Shown here piece after piece: positions 58,625 through 64,000 of a stretch of DNA of 64,000 nucleotides. Below the pieces are notes generated by a model that had not been told where the DNA came from, did no database searches, and worked only from the letters and a program-made list of their open reading frames with translations. Source of the DNA: Microbacterium limosum. Its GTDB lineage: Bacteria; Actinomycetota; Actinomycetes; Actinomycetales; Microbacteriaceae. Within the stretch, counting starts at the first letter, position 1; each line of letters opens with the position of its first letter. The stretch is taken from the NCBI RefSeq assembly GCF_036324365.1, contig NZ_CP137080.1, positions 992,001-1,056,000 on the forward strand. Direction: 5' to 3'. A program made the position numbers and the translations under genes.

Positions 58625-60325
58625 TCAGCGGCCGGTGGTCAGCTGCAGCAGGGACTCGCGCACCTGGCGGCGCAGTACCTTGCCGATCAGGGACTTCGGC
58701 AGCTCGTCGACCACGAATATGCGCCGCGGCACCTTGTAGGGCGTGAGGATGCCGCGCGCGAACTCCCGCACGGACTCCTCGTCGAGCGATACGCCGGGCG
58801 CCGGGACGATCGCGGCGACGACCTCCTCGCCCGAGTGCACGCTCGGCAGGCCGACGACCGCGGCATCCTCGACCTGGGGATGCTGGCGCAGCGCGATCTC
58901 GACCTCGGTGGGAGCGACGTTGAATCCACCCGTGATGATCAGCTCCTTTATGCGGTCGACGATGCGCACGAATCCCGACTCGTCGATCGTCACGATGTCG
59001 CCGGTGCGGAACCAGCCGTCCACGAACACGTGCTGCGTCTCCTCGGGCTTTCCGTAATAGCCCCCGAAGACCTGCGGACCGCGCACGAGCAGCTCGCCGG
59101 CTTCCCCGGCGTCCACGTCGCGGGTGGGGTCGTCGGGATCGACGACGCGGCACTCCGTCCCGGGGAGCGGAAGCCCCACCGTGCCCGGGACACGGTTCTC
59201 GGCGACGGGGTTCGCCATCAGCACGGGGGAGCACTCGCTCAGGCCGTATCCCTCGACGAGGTAGCCGCCCGTTGCCGCCTCGAACGGCACGACCAGCTCA
59301 TGGGGCAGCGCCATCGCGCCGGAGATCGCGACCTCGGTTCCCTCGAGCGAGACGCCCCGCTCCCGCGCCGCCGTCAGCAGCCGGTCGGCGATCGGGGGGA
59401 CGAGGGGAAGGAAGGTCGCGGGGTGCTTCTTCGTCACCGCGAGCACCATGTCGGGGTCGAAGCGGGGGAAGAGCACCAGACGCGCCCCCATCGACATCGC
59501 GAAGGTGAGACACAGCGTCAGGCCGTAGGCGTGGAACATCGGGAGCACGGCGTAGACGACGCATCCCTCACCGCGGCGGATCGAGGGCACCCACGCCCGC
59601 GCCTGTGCGGCGTTGGAGATGAGGTTGCGGTGCGTGAGGGCGGCGCCCTTGGGGGTGCCGGTCGTGCCGCTGGTGTATTGGATGATCGCCAGGTCGTCGG
59701 TGCCGGGGGCAGGCACGCTCGCGGGGAGCGGGTCGCTCCGCAGGAGCGTCTCCCACGGGATCGCACCGCTCACACGAGCGGTGAGTGCCTCGCGCGCCTT
59801 ACGGGCCCTGGCGACGGGCAGACGGAGGGCGGCGCGGGTGCGCAGGGGCATCGCACGCGTCACATCGACGGAGACGAGGGTGCGCACCGCGACGTCGGAC
59901 GGGAACGCCTGCACCGATGCGGCGACCTTGCTCCAGACGATCGCGTGCACGGCGCCGTGGTCCTCGAACTGCTTGCGCAGTTCGCGCGGCGTGTAGAGCG
60001 GGTTGTGCTCGACGACGACGGCGCCGAGCCTCAACACGGCGTAGAACGCCACGATGTGCTGAGGACAGTTGGGCAGGACGATGGCGACGGGGTCGCCGGA
60101 TCGGACCCCCCGCTCGCGAAGTCCGGCCGCGGCCCGCTCGATCTGGTCCTGCAGCTCGCGGTATGACATCGTGCGCCCGAAGAACTGCAGGGCGGGAGCG
60201 TCCGGGTAGTCCCGGGCGGATGCCGTGACGATGTCGACCAGCGAGCCCGAGACGGGCTCGAGATCGGCGGGAACGCCCTCGGCGTAGCTTCGGATCCAGG
60301 GGCGCGGGGGATCGTACGTCGTCAC
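58625..60325 (-). CDS. fadD: Long-chain fatty acid-CoA ligase
   Basis: The 566-residue AMP-forming synthetase activates fatty acids. The P-loop is YTSGTTGTPKGAALTH. Others are EGYGLSECSPV, GYYGKPEETQHVF, FRTGDIVTIDESGFVRIVDR and the lysine-containing C-terminal PKSLIGKVLRR. Chain-length specificity is not readable. The start is a GTG at 60325, 6 nt after a TAGGCT -10 (60332-60337), so it is probably leaderless. The IS110 element lies just upstream. Confidence 0.93.
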   Translation of the reverse strand: MTTYDPPRPWIRSYAEGVPADLEPVSGSLVDIVTASARDYPDAPALQFFGRTMSYRELQDQIERAAAGLRERGVRSGDPVAIVLPNCPQHIVAFYAVLRLGAVVVEHNPLYTPRELRKQFEDHGAVHAIVWSKVAASVQAFPSDVAVRTLVSVDVTRAMPLRTRAALRLPVARARKAREALTARVSGAIPWETLLRSDPLPASVPAPGTDDLAIIQYTSGTTGTPKGAALTHRNLISNAAQARAWVPSIRRGEGCVVYAVLPMFHAYGLTLCLTFAMSMGARLVLFPRFDPDMVLAVTKKHPATFLPLVPPIADRLLTAARERGVSLEGTEVAISGAMALPHELVVPFEAATGGYLVEGYGLSECSPVLMANPVAENRVPGTVGLPLPGTECRVVDPDDPTRDVDAGEAGELLVRGPQVFGGYYGKPEETQHVFVDGWFRTGDIVTIDESGFVRIVDRIKELIITGGFNVAPTEVEIALRQHPQVEDAAVVGLPSVHSGEEVVAAIVPAPGVSLDEESVREFARGILTPYKVPRRIFVVDELPKSLIGKVLRRQVRESLLQLTTGR

Positions 60326-60331
60326 GCCGCC

Positions 60332-60337
60332 AGCCTA
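60332..60337 (-). promoter_or_regulatory. fadD -10 box, leaderless type
   Basis: TAGGCT on the minus strand, 6 nt before the GTG at 60325. It lies outside the IS element and appears intact. Confidence 0.45.
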
Positions 60338-60384
60338 ATGGGGGTGCATCGCGTGGCCCGGGGGGCCAGTGTGGTGTCCGAGTC

Positions 60385-60541
60385 CACCAGCGAGTGAGCA
60401 CTCCTCCAGCCTGACGCCGTCATGAGGTCTAGGCCTAGATCGTGCCCTCGCTGGTTGGTGAGGAGGCCGTGATGGCTGCTGGGATGACGTGCTTCGAGCA
60501 CTGAACCATTAGGACGCTGCGAGCTTTCTCCGGGACGAGCA
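60385..60541 (+). ncRNA. Candidate IS110 bridge RNA region
   Basis: The left non-coding end of the element folds well. CCAGCGAG (60387-60394) pairs with CTCGCTGG (60447-60454), and GCAC (60398-60401) with GTGC (60442-60445). They enclose the perfect palindrome TCTAGGCCTAGA (60428-60439). A small hairpin GTGCT-TCG-AGCAC follows at 60489-60501. IS110 elements are known to encode a structured bridge RNA in this position that specifies target and donor DNA. The RNA ends and loops here are inferred. Confidence 0.4.
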
Positions 60542-60571
60542 ATGATCAGGTTCGCGAAGGGAGCGGGGACG

Positions 60572-61795
60572 ATGTTGTTCCTCGGTGATGACTGGGCGGA
60601 AGCCCACCACGACATCGAACTGCAGGACGAGCAGGGCGCAGTGCTGGTTCGGCGTCGACTGCCGGAGGGGGTGACGGGGTTGGCGCGGTTGCACGCGCTG
60701 ATCGCGGATCATCTCGACGACGCCGACGATCCGAGCGTGGTGTTCGTGGGGATCGAGACGGATCGGGGCGGGTGGGTGCAGGCTCTGATCGCGGCCGGGT
60801 ACTCGGTGTATCCGATCAACCCGCAGCAGTCGGCCCGGTACCGTCAGCGGCACTCGACGTCGGGCGCGAAGAGCGACCCCGGGGATGCGCACGTGCTCGC
60901 GGAGATCGTCCGCACCGACCGTGATCATCACCGGCCCGCGACCGGCGACAGCGACCTCGCCGAGGCCGTGAAGGTGCTGGCGCGGACCCATCAGACGATG
61001 ATCTGGTCGAAGCAGCGGCAGGCCAATCAGCTGCGGTCGATGCTGCGAGAGTTCTACCCTGCCGCGTTGACCGCGTTCAGCGACGACCTCGCCGGACGAG
61101 ACGCCCTCGCCGTCCTCGCCGCCGCGCCGACCCCGGCCGCCGGACGGGCACTGACCCGGACCCGGCTGGTCTCAGTGCTGCGCCGGGCGGGACGGCGACG
61201 CAACCTCGAACACCGCGCGATCGAGATCCTCACCGCTCTCCGGTCCGAGCAGCTCGAACTGTCCGGACCAGTCGCGGCCGCCTACGGCGCCGGGGTCACC
61301 GCGATCGCGACAGTGCTGACCGCGATGACCGGTCAGATCGCTGCGCTGGAAGCCGAGGTCGAGTCGTGTTTTGGCCGGCACCCGGACGCTGAGATCATCA
61401 CCAGCCAACCCGGCCTGGGGAAGGTCCTCGGCGCGAGGGTGCTCGCCGAGTTCGGAGACGACCCCGACCGCTTCGCCGACGCGAAAGCACGCCGGAACTA
61501 CGCCGGCACCAGCCCCATCACCCGCGCGTCCGGCACCCGACGGGTCGTGCTCGCCCGCTACGCCCGCAACAGACGCCTCGCAGACACCATGCACCAACAG
61601 GCGTTCTGCGCACTCAGCACGTCACCCGGCGCTCGAGCGTTCTACGACGCCCACCGCGCCGCGGGAAACACCCACCACGCTGCGCTACGAGCCCTCTCGA
61701 ACCGGCTCGTCGGGATCCTCGACGGCTGCCTCCGCCACCACACCCGCTACGACGAAACCATCGCCTGGGCACACCGCCACACCCTCGCCGCTTGA
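60572..61795 (+). CDS. IS110-family transposase
   Basis: The recombinase has 407 residues from the ATG at 60572, preceded by GGGAGCGGGGACG; an ATG at 60542 would add ten. The N-terminal RuvC-like DEDD domain is intact: FLGDDWAEAHHD, GIETDRGGW and KSDPGDAHVLAE. A coiled middle links to a C-terminal Transposase_20-type domain with SQPGLGKVLGARVLAEFGDD and YAGTSPITRASGTRR, where the conserved serine is expected. Nothing is truncated, so the protein should be active in strand exchange. Confidence 0.92.
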   Translation: MLFLGDDWAEAHHDIELQDEQGAVLVRRRLPEGVTGLARLHALIADHLDDADDPSVVFVGIETDRGGWVQALIAAGYSVYPINPQQSARYRQRHSTSGAKSDPGDAHVLAEIVRTDRDHHRPATGDSDLAEAVKVLARTHQTMIWSKQRQANQLRSMLREFYPAALTAFSDDLAGRDALAVLAAAPTPAAGRALTRTRLVSVLRRAGRRRNLEHRAIEILTALRSEQLELSGPVAAAYGAGVTAIATVLTAMTGQIAALEAEVESCFGRHPDAEIITSQPGLGKVLGARVLAEFGDDPDRFADAKARRNYAGTSPITRASGTRRVVLARYARNRRLADTMHQQAFCALSTSPGARAFYDAHRAAGNTHHAALRALSNRLVGILDGCLRHHTRYDETIAWAHRHTLAA

Positions 61796-61819
61796 CAACC
61801 TACGACCCTGGGATATCTA
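61792..61819 (+). promoter_or_regulatory. Possible outward promoter at the right end of the IS
   Basis: TTGACA (61792-61797) overlaps the transposase stop. After 16 nt comes TATCTA (61814-61819). The -35 is perfect, the -10 weak. It points toward gatC. Such a -35 may also complete a junction promoter in the circular form of the element. Confidence 0.35.
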
Positions 61820-61860
61820 GGTGCCGCCACCCGGGGCCGGAGCGGCGCGGGGGTGCCGCC

Positions 61861-61866
61861 TAGAAT
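61861..61866 (+). promoter_or_regulatory. gatC -10 box, leaderless type
   Basis: TAGAAT followed by 6 nt and the GTG at 61873; the clearest leaderless arrangement in the window. Confidence 0.55.
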
Positions 61867-61872
61867 GGGGCG

Positions 61873-62172
61873 GTGTCTGAAATCACCCCCGAACTCGTGC
61901 GCCATCTGGGCGTGCTCGCACGGATACAGCTGACCGACGACGAGGTGCAGACCCTGACGGGCCAGCTCGATGTGATCGTCGACAACATCGCGAAGGTGTC
62001 GCAGGTGGCCACGCCCGACGTGCCCGCCACGAGCCACCCCGTGCCGCTCGAGAACGTCTTCCGCCCCGACGAGGTCGCCGACACGCTCACGCGCGACCAG
62101 GTCCTGCAGAACGCCCCCGATTCCGCCGACGGCCGCTTCCGGGTCACGGCGATCCTGGGGGAGGAGCAGTGA
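61873..62172 (+). CDS. gatC: Aspartyl/glutamyl-tRNA amidotransferase subunit C
   Basis: GatC (99 residues) wraps GatA and GatB in the complex that makes Gln-tRNA and Asn-tRNA by transamidation. It shows [32 protein letters not shown], and VTAILGEEQ at the end. The GTG is 6 nt after the -10. The stop overlaps the gatA GTG by 4 nt. Confidence 0.95.
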   Translation: MSEITPELVRHLGVLARIQLTDDEVQTLTGQLDVIVDNIAKVSQVATPDVPATSHPVPLENVFRPDEVADTLTRDQVLQNAPDSADGRFRVTAILGEEQ

Positions 62173-63689
62173 GCGACATCACCCGCCTCACCGCCGCGGA
62201 CCTCTCCGACAAGCTCGCCGCCGGTGAGCTCTCGAGCGTCGAGGTGACGCGCGCCCACCTGGCGCGCATCCTGGACGTCGATGCCGACGTCCACGCGTTC
62301 CTGCACGTGAACGAGCGGGCCGAGCAGATCGCCGCCGAGATCGATCGGCGGCGGGCCTCGGGGGAGACGATGCACGCGCTCGCGGGCGTTCCGCTCGCCA
62401 TCAAGGACGTGCTCGTCACGACCGACATGCCCTCCACGAGCGGCTCACGCATCCTCGAGGGGTACATGTCGCCCTTCGACGCGACCGTCGTGTCGCGGGC
62501 TCGCGCCGCGGGGATGGTTCCCCTCGGCAAGACGAACATGGACGAGTTCGCGATGGGCTCCTCGACGGAGCACTCCGCCTACGGCCCGACGCGCAACCCC
62601 TGGGATCTCGACCGCATCCCCGGCGGCTCCGGCGGCGGCTCCGCCGCGGCGGTCGCCGCATTCGAGGCGCCGCTGGCCCTCGGCAGCGACACCGGCGGGT
62701 CGATCCGGCAGCCCGCCCACGTGACCGGCACGGTCGGCATGAAGCCGACCTACGGGGGCGTCAGCCGCTACGGCGCGATCGCGCTGGCCTCCAGCCTCGA
62801 TCAGGTCGGTCCCGTCACGCGCACGGTCCGCGACGCGGGCCTGTTGCACGATGTCATCGGCGGGCACGATCCGCACGATTCGACGTCGCTGCGTCACGAC
62901 TGGCCGTCGTTCGCCGAGGCCGCCCTCGAGGGCGCCCGCGGGGACGTGCTCAAGGGTCTGCGACTCGGCGTGATCCGTGAGCTGCCCGACAGCGGATTCC
63001 AGGCCGGCGTCGCCGCCTCTTTCCACGGCGCGCTGGACGCGCTCGCCGCGCACGGTGCCGAGATCGTCGAGATCAGCGCCCCCCACTTCGAGTACGGGGT
63101 CGCCGCCTACTACCTGATCCTTCCCGCGGAGGCCTCGAGCAACCTCGCGAAGTTCGACTCGGTGCGCTTCGGCATGCGGGTGACCCCGCACGCGGGCGCC
63201 ACGGTCGAGGAGGTCATGGCGGCCACGCGCGAGGCCGGCTTCGGACCCGAGGTGAAGCGCCGCATCATCCTCGGCACCTATGCCCTCTCGGCCGGCTACT
63301 ACGACGCGTACTACGGCAGCGCGCAGAAGGTGCGCACGCTCATCCAGCGCGACTTCGACGCCGCGTTCGGCCAGGTGGATGTCATCGCGACGCCCTCCGC
63401 GCCGACGACGGCCTTCCGCCTCGGCGAGCGCATCGACGACCCGCTGCAGATGTACCTCAACGACGTCACGACGATCCCGGCCAACCTCGCGGGCGTGCCG
63501 GGGATCTCGATCCCGACGGGCCTCGCCGAAGAGGACGGCCTGCCCGTCGGCATCCAGTTCCTCGCCCCCGTCCGCGAGGACGCCCGCCTGTACCGTGTCG
63601 GCGCCGCCCTCGAGTCGCTGCTCGAATCGTCGTGGGGCGCACCGCTGCTGGACCGCGCCCCTGCTCTGACTCCCGGAGGAACCCGCTGA
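62169..63689 (+). CDS. gatA: Aspartyl/glutamyl-tRNA amidotransferase subunit A
   Basis: The 506-residue amidase releases ammonia from glutamine. The Lys-Ser-cisSer triad is visible: K79 in LAIKDVLV, the serine-glycine block [14 protein letters not shown], and [33 protein letters not shown] is also typical. The GTG overlaps gatC; the TGA overlaps the gatB ATG by one base. Confidence 0.97.
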   Translation: MSDITRLTAADLSDKLAAGELSSVEVTRAHLARILDVDADVHAFLHVNERAEQIAAEIDRRRASGETMHALAGVPLAIKDVLVTTDMPSTSGSRILEGYMSPFDATVVSRARAAGMVPLGKTNMDEFAMGSSTEHSAYGPTRNPWDLDRIPGGSGGGSAAAVAAFEAPLALGSDTGGSIRQPAHVTGTVGMKPTYGGVSRYGAIALASSLDQVGPVTRTVRDAGLLHDVIGGHDPHDSTSLRHDWPSFAEAALEGARGDVLKGLRLGVIRELPDSGFQAGVAASFHGALDALAAHGAEIVEISAPHFEYGVAAYYLILPAEASSNLAKFDSVRFGMRVTPHAGATVEEVMAATREAGFGPEVKRRIILGTYALSAGYYDAYYGSAQKVRTLIQRDFDAAFGQVDVIATPSAPTTAFRLGERIDDPLQMYLNDVTTIPANLAGVPGISIPTGLAEEDGLPVGIQFLAPVREDARLYRVGAALESLLESSWGAPLLDRAPALTPGGTR

Positions 63690-64000
63690 TGGCCGCCGCG
63701 AAGCTGATGGACTTCGACCGTGCGCTCGAGCTCTTCGAGCCCGTGCTCGGGTTCGAGGTGCATGTAGAGCTGAACACCGCGACGAAGATGTTCTCGTCGG
63801 CGGGCAACCCCGCCCACGACGCGAACCACGGCGCCGCCCCGAACACGCTCGTGGCCCCCGTGGACATGGGCTTGCCGGGTGCCCTGCCGGTCGTCAACGA
63901 GGAGGCCGTGCGGTCCTCCATCAGTCTCGGTCTGGCGCTCGGCTGCCAGATCGCGCCGTCGAGCCGATTCGCGCGGAAGAACTACTTCTACCCCGACCTC
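63689..64000 (+). CDS. gatB: Aspartyl/glutamyl-tRNA amidotransferase subunit B, N-terminal part
   Basis: The first 104 codons are in the window; the gene runs past its right end. [19 protein letters not shown] and [20 protein letters not shown] are the GatB start signatures, and [11 protein letters not shown] is the last visible block. GatB binds tRNA and phosphorylates the mischarged amino acid. GGAGGA (63675-63680) precedes the ATG. Third gene of gatCAB. Confidence 0.96.
   Translation, partial: MAAAKLMDFDRALELFEPVLGFEVHVELNTATKMFSSAGNPAHDANHGAAPNTLVAPVDMGLPGALPVVNEEAVRSSISLGLALGCQIAPSSRFARKNYFYPDL

Larger units (their letters stand above)
60360..61830 (+). mobile_element. IS110-family insertion sequence (ends approximate)
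   Basis: The element has one transposase gene with a non-coding left flank of about 200 nt and a short right flank of about 30 nt. Exact ends cannot be set because IS110 elements lack clear terminal inverted repeats and target duplications; I see none here. It lies between the fadD and gatC promoters and breaks no gene. The transposase frame is intact, so the insertion may be recent. Confidence 0.75.

Noticed and set aside
60326-60360. Target-site duplication or terminal inverted repeats of the IS element
   Set aside because: I compared the GGCCCGGGG-type sequence near 60355 with CCGGGGCC near 61832; they are not clean repeats, and IS110 elements usually have none.

Overview
The window is a high-GC chromosomal segment of a Gram-positive actinobacterium. 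It is most likely from Microbacteriaceae, probably Microbacterium. This rests on gene content (DUF2469, HemD fused to a winged helix, GlgE, actinobacterial LigA), dense GTG/TTG starts, 4-bp ATGA/GTGA overlaps, and start codons lying 6-9 nt behind TAGACT-like -10 boxes. Nearly all of it is core chromosome. The one clear mobile element is an IS110-family insertion at about 60.4-61.8 kb. No rRNA, tRNA or CRISPR was found.

Layout. 0-11 kb: the 3' end of mutM, a tandem GNAT protein, an intergenic zone with a well-promoted 43-codon ORF, then smc-ftsY (chromosome and SRP receptor), lipBA, a TetR regulator and ffh. 11-16 kb: a YbdK-type ligase, rpsP-KH-rimM-trmD and pyk. 16-27.4 kb (minus strand): a nitrate assimilation module in two transcription units, nirB-nirD-cysG-hemD-cbiX and narK-nasB-nasA. 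They share an upstream regulatory array. The module makes siroheme, imports nitrate, reduces it to nitrite (NasAB) and then to ammonium (NirBD). 27.5-36 kb: map, rplS-lepB-rnhB-DUF2469-yraN-yifB-dprA-xerC and an M23 peptidase-like protein. 36-47 kb: rpsB-tsf, pyrH-frr-cdsA, a DivIVA-repeat protein, a secreted lytic-transglycosylase-like protein, a zinc-ribbon protein with a hydrolase, an AI-2E-type permease, and a membrane protein with a CnoX-like thioredoxin. 47-54 kb (minus): glgB-glgE and glgX. 54-58.6 kb: cysteine desulfurase, mnmA (tRNA thiolation) and ligA. 58.6-64 kb: fadD (minus), the IS110 element, and gatC-gatA-gatB (gatB cut by the window end).

Most notable. (1) The narK and nirB promoters carry the same array of GTnAC-like half-sites at identical spacing, resembling GlnR control. 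(2) The nitrate module, pyk and map sit inside the trmD...rplS-lepB-rnhB block that is usually compact. (3) A 43-codon ORF at 1.73-1.86 kb has a near-consensus promoter, a strong ribosome binding site and downstream inverted repeats. (4) The non-coding left end of the IS110 element can fold and may encode a bridge RNA. (5) Many genes look leaderless. (6) GCATCC/GGATGC appears over-used, and shapes codon choice.
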